Positions 24,288 to 35,566 of a stretch of DNA of 64,000 nt are shown here, one piece after another (the first letter of the stretch is position 1; every line of letters begins with the position of its first letter). The position numbers and the translations under genes were made by a program. The DNA comes from Sipunculus nudus (Eukaryota > Annelida > Sipuncula > Golfingiida > Sipunculidae): the NCBI GenBank assembly GCA_026874595.1, contig CM049307.1, forward strand, positions 77,538,643-77,602,642, written 5' to 3'. The notes under the pieces are model-generated. The model was not told the DNA's origin and ran no database searches. It was given only the letters and a program-made list of their open reading frames with translations.

Positions 24288-26305
24288 GATGACGTAATAT
24301 TATTACATTTGGTTCTCATGAAAGTTGTTGAACGCCTCTGAGTTCTTTCCTGGCACAATATTACGTCTGATAAGAGTCCTGGTAAGATCTAAAAAATACA
24401 TTGTAAGTCCATTTGCAAACTTTTTGAAAATAATGGGTTTATCTCCGAAATAAGTTTGATTGGTCATTTGATACAAACAGATAGTTGTTGCAAGAAGGCA
24501 GTTACCTTGGTAACAAAAGTCGACATTTTTATATATGTAAGAATATACTTACCGATTTTCCGAAATTTGTATATAAACGCTGTTGTGCGTCAAAGAAGAT
24601 TTGTAAATTGTCTTGATATAGTTTCGATGAACCACTGGCGATCGTGTGCCTATAAAACTGACAGACAACGTTATATTAACATTCCATCTGGGAACGTGTT
24701 TGAATATCCATATAGAGCTTTGGCTAACAAATACTGACTTTCACACAAACGTTGTAATCAATGCGTTCCGTATCATTTCACTAAATGTGAATTAATTTGC
24801 ATTATCCGTGAAACCAAAACTAGTGTCAACAAAAATAATTGTTCATTAAACGTTGGTGATAGCCAGTTTGTTGGTTCGTTTCTCCTCTAGATCTGGGGAC
24901 ACGGTCTTAGCTTCGGAAAAGAGACAACACTTCAATAACAGCAGGCTGGCGTATTTGTTTGTAGCTGGTAGCTGCCAGCCGGACCTGCAGCCCCGGATCC
25001 AGTGCATGTGGTGGTGGGCCACAACCTTATCTGTGGTGAGAGTTATTAATGATATTTCACGTGTTGTTAAGCTGCACGTTGAAGCAGCAGTTTCCAGCTG
25101 TATGTATACAAATGATCTACTCACAGTAATTAGTGCTGTTAATGAGATAAGTGAGTGAATGTCAATATTTTACAAGCCACAGTTATGTAAGTTTATGCCT
25201 GTATAGACAGCCAGTTCAGATAAAGTTCCTACATACTGCAATTAACGTCAGGGCTTTGTGTTTTTACTGTCTGTTACACAGACAAGAGAGATAAGGGATA
25301 CAGAAATAAGGCATCTTTGTTCGTTAATCTTCATTTGTCAGTCTCAGCAACTGTACAAAGAACCGAAAGTTTACCAGAACTTGCGGGAATAGTTTGGAAA
25401 AAAACATAACTCACATGTATCATCAGATGAAATACAAGTTTGTTTTATTACATGATCTTCAGAAAATGAACGTATCGCACTATCACATATGAAAAGGGTT
25501 TATAACTGGTCTTTTATGGACAATTGACTGATGAACTGGAAATTTTCCGAGGGTAGGACGGATGATTAGTAATATTTACAGTCTCGAGAAGTTCAGCAGT
25601 GCCACATGTTTCATGTTGGTTACGATGAGCTCGCGAAACAATCGCAGCCGTTAATCCTGCTAATGGTATATGAAAGAGTTACGGGTAAGCCGCATTTTTA
25701 ATGTTTGTAATAAAAAACAACAGAATCGCATTACATCTCATTCTCAATCACAACAGTTGGAAAATTTCATTCTAACGAAATAAGAACTTAACTTAAAATA
25801 GGATCGACATATCATGGCGGATACAGAAATTCGAGAACGGAGGGGGGGGGGGGGGGAGGGGAGAGAGTGGAAGGTGCGCTTAAATATGTGTTGGTATTAA
25901 TATTTATAAAAACTAAGTGTTATATATATATAATAATTATAATTATTATTATACGTTATATATTCTAATGTATGAAAATATAGATTTTTTTATCTTCAAT
26001 TATGAACCATGGTTTTGTTAAGGTTCATTACAGGTACATGGGGAGGGTGTGTGGGAATATTTTGAATATGCAATGTAAAGAGGATATTTTGAGGCAATTA
26101 AAAAAAATTAAGGATTTTCTGTAGAGATGTTCAATATTAATTTTTATATTTCTTCAAAATTTTTTATATTTTTTCAACGTGTAAAAGTCAATGGCGCATA
26201 GGCGCATTTACGTTTATAATTTGAAGAATATTATTATTTTAGTTGTAATGCTCGGAGTAAATAACATAAATGATGAAGTCATATGTTAAACTTCGCATTT
26301 TACCA
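24288..26305. other. Intergenic, upstream of the receptor
   Basis: Contains overlapping opposite-strand frames at 24846-25158 without recognisable domains. A GCGGATACAG-type end with a long G run lies at 25814-25856 (relative of the 7976 element), and a short (TA)n/(ATT)n tract at 25922-25955. No gene assigned. Confidence 0.5.
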
Positions 26306-26306
26306 G

Positions 26307-26431
26307 GGCCCGTGGTCTCGATAGCACACAGGCCTCCTAACAGCACAGAACGCGAGTTCGAGTACCGGTATCGCCATTCAGAGGAGCCGTGAGATTGTTC
26401 ACAGTCGACCCCAACCAGGCCCTGGTACCAG

Positions 26432-26461
<30 letters not shown>
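26307..26461 (+). repeat. tRNA-like SINE fragment followed by poly(C)
   Basis: GGGCCCGTGGTCTCGATAGC with a later GCGAGTTCGAGTACC looks like a degenerate tRNA gene: an A-box-like start and a B box (GTTCGAGTACC) about 45 bp apart. No clean acceptor stem can be drawn, so it is probably a SINE head or tRNA pseudogene. It is followed by a 30-bp C run (about 26432-26461), one of the longest homopolymers in the window. Confidence 0.5.
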
Positions 26462-26462
<1 letters not shown>

Positions 26463-27699
26463 CTACGACCCTGATCACAAAACAAGTCTTGAGTCCAGCA
26501 TCACGGGTTTATAGGCGTAACGGGTGCTATAGAGTTAAATTTCATGAAAATTGTACCGGAGCTCTAATTGAAAAGTAAATTACAGGTAACATTACACATG
26601 ACATAAAGGATCATATTAACTGTCGAATTGAAATAGTATTACATGCAAATTAACATGTAATTATGGGATCGCTCAGCAAAATAAAACTCATCGCTCGTTC
26701 ACGTACTTTGTCGAGAGCAAGTTACCGAAGTGTTATTGGCAGTTCTCACGGGGATAACATGTAAGATCTAACAATTTCATGTTCCCGGCGAACAAGCAGT
26801 TCGGTCGAGATCTGTATCTGAAGAATGTGAGCAATTTCTTTAAACCAATATAACTCCGAGATATTTGATTCAGGAACTGGATTAATATTCCTTACTCTGA
26901 CGGAGTAAACCTGAAAAGAAAAGCAATATATATATATATATTAGCTGCTCTCGTGGAAAATCCACGGCTCTGTCTGATGCATATTTTGTTATGAGCTTAT
27001 AGGAACTAAAAGACGCATATTTAAATCCTAATGTTTTTGCAGGAACTATTGTCACTTATATGTGTTTTGTCCCTTATATGTGTTTCAATTACATGAAATA
27101 AATATTACTTCTGCTAGAATTCTCCACGAACACCCTCCACCAAAATATCAACAAAGAAAAGTTATTCTATTCCATAAATAACACAAAAAATAAATTCTCG
27201 AAAGAGATGCGAGGCAGATACAGGGTGTACGAATTTTTAAGTGAGAAGTTATTTTCCCGATAAACAACATAGGTCCGACAGCTTCATTGCTCGGGAAATA
27301 TCGTAGATATAACGATTGCATAAAGAAGCATTCTACCGTGAAATTATATGAAAGATGCTTTGCATTAGATGAAGCTCAGGCGCCATCGTGAGTTGAGGGT
27401 ATAGTCTAAGGCATGTTAACAGGCACATGCGTTAATTGTATACACATGCATATGTTATGGAATTCTCTTGTACTCGAAACGTATTGCTACCAATGTGAAA
27501 AAGATAGGCCCAGACAAATATATTCCAACAGTATTGAATTTTTGGTTTAAGTACTGTAAATTGTCTTGTTATAAGCAGGTCCGATGAAAAATGGACAACT
27601 CTCCCAGATAAAAAGAAAGCAGGTTGATATATTTCGGTGAAAGCATTTAGCAAAGAAACCACTTCAGCCTTGGTTCGTTGCATTGTCTTTCAGCAAATT
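26462..27699. other. Intergenic, nothing recognised
   Basis: AT-rich, with a short (TA)n at 26927-26941. The only open frame of note (27432-27683, minus) has no recognisable features. Confidence 0.55.
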
Positions 27700-29150
27700 A
27701 ACGCATAATGTAATATACAGATTTTGCTGAAAATTTGTAGAGGGGTAGAGTAAAACTGCATCCGTAATCCATTACATTTTGTAGGTAATCGGAATCACCA
27801 TAATATATATTTTTCTTAAGTGCCATAATCACAATTCTACAAAGGAATAAATATATAGGGCTTTTCCTCTGTCCCCGAGTAGAAACCGCCCATTCGTATG
27901 CAGTTGTTCTGGCACTCGCCTGGGGAACCCGTGTTTCTGAACCATGACAATGTTTTACATGAAACGTGCACGTATGAACGAACGACTGATTAGTAGATTC
28001 TGGCAGGGGTTCCAAAGTACCCAAGAGATTTAGGTCGCTCAGAAGTGTGTGCAATCCCCCTCCCCCCCAACCCACGGGCTTCCTTTTGAAAAAAATCAAA
28101 CAACCCATAAATCGGCCGAGCTATTAAAACCATGGTTATCATGGAAAGATACTTCTGAATGTAAAGAAAATCAACAAACCTGTAAACCTATAAAACGGTG
28201 ATCGTGTAAAGGGTCCAGCTCTTTGTGTCCACTCAACGAAAAAGTGCTCCCTATAAAAAGATTCATGTGGACATGTGTTCCGCGCTTGAATTTAAAACCT
28301 TTAGTTCCTTTTGACAGAGTAAAATTCCTTAACAGATGATATAATGGAAATGGGGTTCAGTGAGGATTACAGGTCGCCTGCTGAAAAGCGTGACAAATGT
28401 TTTGCTGACATTTGTACAGGTTTAGGGTAAAGACATATCAATAGTCCATTTCATTTTGGAGGAAATAAGAATCACCACAATATATATTTTCTTATAAACC
28501 ATTATGACAAAGTGTCTCCGGAAGCCACACATTTGTTTTTATTTGTTCTGCCACTCGCAAGGTGAACTCGTGTTACTGAAGCATGACAGTGTTCACACAT
28601 AACACGCATACACGTGAACACATGACTGATATTAAAGGAGATTCTGGTTGAGGTCTGTACGCCCTGACTACAGATTCTAGTTTGTTATCAATTTAAAGAT
28701 GTCCTGGTGATATTTTTTCATGTTTTAACATCCCTACAGACAACGGATCTTAACAAATATATGTGAACCCCCCCCCCCCCCCGACCCCAGACCCATCCAA
28801 CCCGATTAATAATTAAGTTGTGGGGCTTCTTTTTGAAAAAAAAAAAAAAAAACCTTCATAAAACACATAACTTGGCCGAACTTTTGAAATCATGATTATC
28901 ATGGAAAGATATTTTTGAATGTATAAAAATCAACATACCTGTAACCCATAACAAATTTGTCAAACGGTGGTCTCATCACTGGTCTCAGTGCCCAGTATTG
29001 ACCAAACTGAAAAGCCCTCGGATTGAAAGCGGAGTCATGTGGTCTTTGGATTAAAATCCTTTACTTCCATTTGAGAGAGAAAATTCCTTGAGAGGCATTG
29101 CAATGGATATGGGGGATCAATGGGGATTATAGTGGACCCGCGTGACCGCG
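27700..29150. repeat. Diverged ~760-bp tandem duplication
   Basis: Two head-to-tail copies, about 27700-28390 and 28400-29150. Collinear anchors: GAATCACCA at 27792 and 28469; a CTGxCACTCGC block near 27910 and 28550; ATCATGGAAAGATA at 28138 and 28898, followed by similar 'tcaacaaacctgtaa' text; and a 'tcatgtgg...aattccttgaaag'-like block at 28263 and 29033. Spacing is 677-770 bp, so indels have accumulated. Each copy contains a C run. A 136-codon minus-strand frame in copy 1 (28108-27698) is not preserved in copy 2, which argues against coding. Confidence 0.75.
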
Positions 29151-29470
29151 TATTGCATGGAAATGTCTTTTGGGAAGGACATGCGCACTGGCCACGTTCT
29201 TAACAGGCCAGTAAAAATCCCTAAGGCGTCTCCTGAAAAAGCGTCACAGGCGTTGAGGACCTTGCAGCACAAAAGAAATAGGGGCACCTAATGGGGAAAT
29301 ATTAAAATTATTAATTATTCAGCGGAATAGGCCATAATCCCGCAAAATAAAATAAACTTGTCCTAGAAGAGCGCACCACCGATACGTCTGCCGAATTTGG
29401 AAAGCCAAATCAGAACGGAAACAGGTAAACCGTGGTCTAGAAAAAACCCAACTCCGTATTAATTATATAG

Positions 29471-29533
<63 letters not shown>

Positions 29534-29535
29534 TA

Positions 29536-29583
<48 letters not shown>

Positions 29584-32321
29584 ATAATCAAGTATATCTG
29601 ATATATGATTTTTTTTCATCCCATGATCATCATCAATCACGCGATGATCCATATCTTGTTAAACTTGCTTTTTCAATTGATTAAAAAAATAAACCATGTT
29701 TACCTTTCAAACCTCTGTAAGTACTACCTATAAGAACACAAAGTTTATATGTGTAATCATTTTTATCAAATATATCAGTAAATATTAGCACATTAAATAT
29801 TATTTGGGTGCATTAAAAAAAGACTTTAGGGTGAAAAATTATATATTTGTCAAAGATCAAAATTGTAATATACACATTTGTAATGATTTATAAACAGGCA
29901 CAGATGTCAGATAAAACTTCAATTTATCTTCTGATATTTTAGAAGATATTCTAGTACGTTGTTGTCGTCATCAGCCGAGTTTACCTTGACCCTGAATGCA
30001 TACAGATGTACCAAGGCACCTGAAATTAACAAATAAGGCCTGGTAAGTTTCAGTGTCACAGCTGGTGTTTACCACTCAAATCATTCTGCTCGTTGGTGTT
30101 CATTTTTCTCTCTCTTTGGAACTATCTGTGTCATATATCATTATGCTTTTCCAGTTCAATGTAGTTGTGTGTGTGTTTGCATAATCTTACTTTAACTCAA
30201 TAAGCGTCGCTGAACACTCCTGTTTATCTTTGACTTTCATTCTACCAGGAAAAGACACGGTTAAACTTATCCCTGGCGAGTGTACTACTGCAAATTGACA
30301 TTTCTTAATTTTTAATTACCTGCAGACATGCCCGGTGAACACCACACACACCCGGGCACACAAAGCGGAATAGATAACTTACGACTGACATTAAAAAATT
30401 AACAAAAAGGGCTCCATGATTTTGGTATAAATGAAATCTGAAGACGAAATGAAGGTTACAGATACACTCAATGAGATACCACTCCGTATCACTGAGAAAT
30501 ATTAAAAAAATATATATCAAAAGTGCCCTTAAGATATCAAAAGTATACAGATTTGCTGAAGTGATATACCATCTTATACTTGCTTCCGCCAGAAGGGTAT
30601 GTGTTCATCCACGTTCGTGTGTGTGTTTGTGTGTGTTTGTTCAAAACATAACTCATGTAATTATAAACGGAATCTCATGAAGACTTAAGGGCATGTCAGG
30701 AATGGGCCATTGAAGAATTGACAAGATTGTGGTGGATCAGGCACATGATCCATATTCAGGAAATACATTGAGGATTATTCACAAATGTAGAGTGACTTAT
30801 GCACGGATGAATCAGGGAATATGGGCCAAATAAGTGAATGATTACACTCCTTGACAGAAGGTGGTCACATTTGAGCAAAGAAATGAGAATAATACACTGT
30901 ATTAGGTCATATATATAAACACTGCAGTGAGAAAATGTCTGGAAACATTAATATTTCGTATTTTCATAAACTATTAAAATCCTGTGGTCGCTCACTAGAA
31001 TCCTCTAATATTTTCTTGTTACGTTAGTATTACAGCTGTGACAGAAACCCAGAGACTTTCTCCGATTCATTTGCAGTCGATCATTCAAGATGGGGAACTT
31101 CCTGCTAAAAGATTCGGTTTAATTTTATCATACATAGGCAAGATTTTATGTTGCACATTTTGTATATGTAAAACTGAATTAATTAGGTCAGTACAGTATA
31201 CTGTGTTGTGCGTGCAATGAAAAGAGATTCATAAACGTTATAGGAAAAGAAGTATTGTGAACTGGTTAGTGTGTAAATCGTCAATATCAGACCAAGAGGG
31301 ATGCAGATTATCAGATTATGGTTGATAGTAATGTATGAATTGCAGTATTTAAAATATCTGGATGTAGTGGCGTAGGCCTAAACTGAAGAATAGTAAGTGT
31401 AGGTAGAGGGAGCGGGGGACAAAAATGAAAATTAATTAATAAAAACTGCGAAAAGGAATGAATAACATGAGAGATGTAAGAGCTCAAGGTGGGGGGGGGG
31501 GGGGGTGATCTTGGTTCATAAAAACGAATTCGGGGCCTGAAAAAAGGGACCCCCCCCCCCCCGGATCCGCTTCTATCATTGTTGTATACCGACATAAGAA
31601 ATCAGTGCCAAGGGATCGATAACACCTTGTGCTCACTTCTACTGACCCTACAAGTGGATCTGTCATACCCGGGTTTATTCACATGCACAATAGAACCTTA
31701 TCCCGTGCTGCATGGAGGTTGACCGAATTGTGAATGACAATTGACCTTGAATATTATTTATAGATCACAGAGGCGATAATGCTATAAGTAAAATGGACTT
31801 AACGCAAAAACTTTAAAGGATTCGAAACACGCTCTCTAAAATCTATAGTATACACCTCATGAAGGGCTAGGTCAACTCCGAATATGGATGACCTTGAAAC
31901 ATTTGTCAAGGTCCGAAAATGACGCGATAATGCTAAAAGACACTGCGCATGAAGGGGTATGCCTACAACAGACGGGGAACAAACCAGATCTGTACCCCAG
32001 ATCAACATTTTCTTGTCATATAATTATGTTGTTTATTTTTCAATTTCAGTGTCTTTGGTCTGAGTCAAGCATACGTCAGCACTTCTTTTCATAATATTAT
32101 AAAAAAAAACCCTGGACGCCAATCCGAGTGGGGGCGTCACAGCCACTGGTGGTGAAATTATACTTCTCTTAATCGAACTTTGCCATCCTATTATTTGTTA
32201 CGTCTGAGTTGAGGCTTTAAGTCCCCCCCCCCCCCCCGTCACACATCAAATAATAGTATTTTTCTAAAGCCCGGTGGTGCTGGATTCATCATGAGCATCA
32301 TGTATCATATAAAATTGATTA
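29151..32321. other. Intergenic, with long (TA)n array and poly(G)/(C) element remnant
   Basis: No gene recognised. Contains the (TA)n array at 29475-29581, a plus-strand copy of the TTTCAGTGTCACAGCTG module at 30047-30063, a GT-rich run near 30620, a G run at 31493-31505 and a C run ending in CCGGATCCGC at 31550-31572 (half of a 7976-type element), and a C run at 32222-32237. Confidence 0.55.
29475..29581. repeat. (TA)n microsatellite, longest in window
   Basis: About 107 bp of AT dinucleotides with one short interruption (AGATATATTA) near 29531-29540. Confidence 0.97.
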
Positions 32322-32622
32322 AGGCCAAAAATATAAAAGGTAAGGTTCTCAGGCTCGACCCGTGTCAATTTAAACTCCCGCAAAATAAAATATGTTGATT
32401 TTGATCTTTCAAGAAGATAAAATATAACAATTGTGATAAGTTTTCCTTTCTATGTAGTACCTTTACCTGTTTAGAGAAAAAAAAAACGTTATAATCATGC
32501 TTTTCCCTAATGACATGACATTATTATCGAAACATATAAAAAAATGGAATAAAAAAAAAAAACGCCTACCCGCACAGATTTATGAAAAAAAAAATGTGCC
32601 TGAGAACCACGCTTTTTAGCCT
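32322..32622 (+). mobile_element. MITE family copy C (AGGCC termini)
   Basis: About 300 bp. Left end AGGCCAAAAATATAAAAGGT then AAGGTTCTCAGGC; right end TGTGCCTGAGAACCACGC then TTTTTAGCCT. The inverted ends match copies A and B. The interior 'gattttgatctttcaagaag' block runs in the same direction as copy A. Poly(A) runs inside. No ORF. Flanks read ATTA|...|TAAT, compatible with insertion at a TA/TTA-type target. Confidence 0.85.
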
Positions 32623-33036
32623 TAATAAAGACCATCGCACGAGTGCATCCAGGTGCGTCAAGGTACTTGAAATTAACAAATCTCATCTTGTTAGTTTCAG
32701 TGTCACAGCTGTGTTTGATCAGTCAGGTCATTTATGATTTAGTGCTGGCGCAAAGGTGTTAATTTCACTTCGTTTGGTTATTCATTTAAGGCTTACGCCG
32801 CGGACAAGCCACACACGCTGTCATTCGATTGTGTACGATTCTCTCGATCTATCACTTCACGGCTCGTCCACCATTTTTCATTTTCAAACGATTTTAGCAG
32901 ATGAACACTTTTCCGAATTGATTAAATGTTTCCAGATAAATATTGCTTCATACTTTAATGCCACGGGAAATCATTCAGATCTGCATATGTAACATTAGGA
33001 GAGATAACAGGAAAGCGGCTAACTATGACAACACTA
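32623..33036. other. Intergenic gap with conserved module
   Basis: A plus-strand TTTCAGTGTCACAGCTG module lies at 32695-32711, starting about 20 bp after the MITE. It is preceded by the same 'ttgaaattaacaaat' text seen before the copy at 30.0 kb. No gene. Confidence 0.55.
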
Positions 33037-33038
33037 AA

Positions 33039-33290
33039 CCGGCTTCTGTGGCTCAGGGGTAGAGTGCAGGACTCAAAGCCTGGAGATTGTGGGTTCGAAT
33101 CTCAGCCGAGGCGGTTACGTTTTTCACGGTCGGCCCCCACCCAGGGTTAGCGCTCTGCAGGCATAATGGGATTGCAGTGCTCCACAAACGTGTATTATCC
33201 ATATGCGTCTTTTGGGGGTTCCTCGGTGTTATGACCCAGCAACGGGGATGATTACACACCCAGGACCCGCACGTGCGCTAGACAATTCTT
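33039..33290 (+). repeat. tRNA-derived SINE, well-preserved copy
   Basis: Starts CCGGCTTCTGTGGCTCAGGG. It has an A box (GTGGCTCAGGGGTAG, about 33048-33062) and a B box (GGGTTCGAATCTC, 33091-33103) spaced as in a tRNA. A unique body follows with 'ttcctcggtgttatgaccca' shared with the 4715 copy. About 250 bp, with no clear A-rich tail. The intact internal polymerase III promoter makes this the better reference copy of the pair. Confidence 0.82.
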
Positions 33291-34179
33291 ACACTTCTAA
33301 AGAAGCAACTGATTTTCACGCTGCCAGCTTTGACCGTTTATGATATATTTAGGCACATGATGGCGGTTCGTTGTCCGCTGAAAAAAAAAGTGCTCACTAT
33401 GTGACAAGCAGCCAATAAACAAACACTCGACAGGCATCCTGGCTCCGCCTTCAGCTGCGCTGCAAGCGCCGTTTGAAGACAGTTTACGGTCGAATTTTAA
33501 TTGCTCCCTCTGCATTCTCGCATCATCAACCATTTCGATTCTGACAGTATGACTGTGTTAGCGTAGCCATGTATCTGTTGTGTGAACAACTGAAACCAGC
33601 TAGCGAGGTTTGCATACAGGCTTTGTTGTTACGTTTCGTTTGAATTACAGCTGACCGACCGGGCATCCTATGTGCCCAAGGCCCTGAGCAAACCACGTCT
33701 GCGGCAATTTTCTCTAAGCCTTTGGTCAGTTCAGACGGTTACCGGGGCGATCAGCTGTCACTCAAAACGAAATGAACATGATAGGCTCCGTGTATTCCTC
33801 GCTTTGCTGTGTCTTCCAGCACTAGGTCTCATCTGATTGGACAAAAATACAGTCCTCCCCTCTGATGTAGCAATTCAGGATACTAGGTCACAACAAATGC
33901 AATTAAAGAAAGGTGTGCACAGGAGATGAATGAAAGAGCAATTAGACTGAATAGATTTGCCATGTAACCAAGGCTAAGCAATTACAGTAAATCATGTTAA
34001 TACCTGGCAACTAAGCTCTGAAATTTAAAAACACAAAGTCCCAATTTACTTAAACACCTGCAACTTATATAATATATAATCATGATGAAATACAGAGAGT
34101 GAGAATTTTAGTAATAGACTGGCCCTTAGTACATTACAAATAGACCTTGGATCTCTCTATTTCATAATTGCGACTGGCT
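33291..34179. other. Intergenic, slightly GC-richer, no gene assigned
   Basis: The 33297-33533 minus-strand frame (78 codons) has charged, non-repetitive sequence and could be a small exon or leader, but I see no domain, TATA box or splice context that supports it. The rest is unremarkable. Confidence 0.45.
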
Positions 34180-34830
34180 GCGCCACCTACAATATTTTTG
34201 CGTAGTGTCCATCTGTTCATTCGCCATATGTTCTTTTAATGGTTCTTCAATGTATTGGGTTAATATTGCATGCTCATGGATCCTCAACACCTAAATCCCG
34301 TAAACAAGACCGGTGGCGTCAATCCGTACATGTGCTTTTGGTGAAAATAGCTCATATCCCAGGAATGATTCAAGATATTGGTATGAAATTTGGCATGTCC
34401 ATACATTCTGGAAAGTTTTCTCATAAGCCAGACAGGTGGCGCCACCTACTTTCCTGATTTTGTAGAATAAACAAAAACACTTTTCTCACCAGTGATTTGC
34501 CGTATTGGCCTGAACTGGTGCATACCGATAGATCTTGGACTCCTCCATCTTGTACTCAAGACTAGTGGTGCCATCTGCAATAGTTTTCTTTGGCGTCTAT
34601 CCATAAATGATTTTTGGATGAAAATTGCTCATATTTTAGGAGTTGTTCAAGGTATTGGTCTGAAATTTAGCATGTCAATCCGTCTTGGAAAGTTTTCTCG
34701 TAAACCAGACATTTCTGAGGACTCTTCACAAAATTCATGATTTTTGGCACTCTGGCAATCATTTTGCTCATTGTTTAACATTCCTTGAATTCAAATGAGC
34801 GTCATGGCCCATAGGCCACTAGTTTCTCTA
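34180..34830 (+). repeat. Bivalve-type interspersed repeat with two internal units
   Basis: Two similar blocks about 279 bp apart ('gctcatatcccaggaatgat' near 34348 and a relative near 34627), each followed by 'aatttggcatgtc...tggaaagttttctc', and GGTGGCGCCACCTAC at 34436. The end contains 'gcgtcatggcccataggccac', a motif I associate with bivalve repeats. Open frames at 34239-34457 and 34492-34740 are translations of the two units and diverge in length, so they are unlikely to be genes. Confidence 0.55.
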
Positions 34831-35523
34831 TGATGTTTGCTTATAGTTTTAATCAGATGTGATCGGAAGGGTATATGGGGACTCGGCCCAAACGTTTCCA
34901 AGACGCAAGAACAGGCTTGACGATGAGGTCTAAAATTTAAGTCTCTCATTTGTTTTAAATAACATTAGCTAGTTTATACATATATGTTTTAACCAGTAGG
35001 GCCAAAAGGGGCTGGATGGGCCAGGGGATCTTAAAGCCCATTACAATGCATGGAAGTGTAAATATTACTGTGTGATGCATGGTACACCATGATTACGGTA
35101 TAACAGAAAGGCAGATCTTATATTTAGTACAACAGACCCATCCATGGAAGAAATTAACTTAAATAAATATTTATTTGCATTCATTTAACATGATCCGGAG
35201 GGCCATAGAACGCCTAGTCTTTCATTCGGGAAGAACATGCCGTTTGTTTTCAATTTATTTTTTTATTCTGTTTTAAGTATACAGATCAGGTATAACATTT
35301 AGTTTAGTTGCTTTTGTTAAGTGTTCTTAATTAGAATTAAAAAAGGAACCAAATTTATTATTTTATTCTAGCTAAATATAAAACAATAAAGCGGAGAGGC
35401 CTCTTTCATTTATTTTATTATTTTTTTTTCTAATTTATCTGGATGCTTTTCTTTGTGTGTGCGTGGGTGGGTGGGGATCGCTTTCATTTTATTTAAAAAT
35501 CCCGTGCTCCTAAAATATTCATG

Positions 35524-35524
<1 letters not shown>

Positions 35525-35563
<39 letters not shown>
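35525..35563. repeat. (TA)n microsatellite
   Basis: Uninterrupted TA array of about 19 repeats. Confidence 0.96.

Positions 35564-35566
<3 letters not shown>

Noticed and set aside
24846-25158. About 100-codon frames on both strands upstream of the receptor
   Set aside because: No domain, no promoter, and mutual overlap; could be an unseen exon but not supportable.
33297-33533. 78-codon minus-strand frame with coding-like composition
   Set aside because: No homology recognised, no splice partners or TATA box; kept only as a comment in the intergenic entry.
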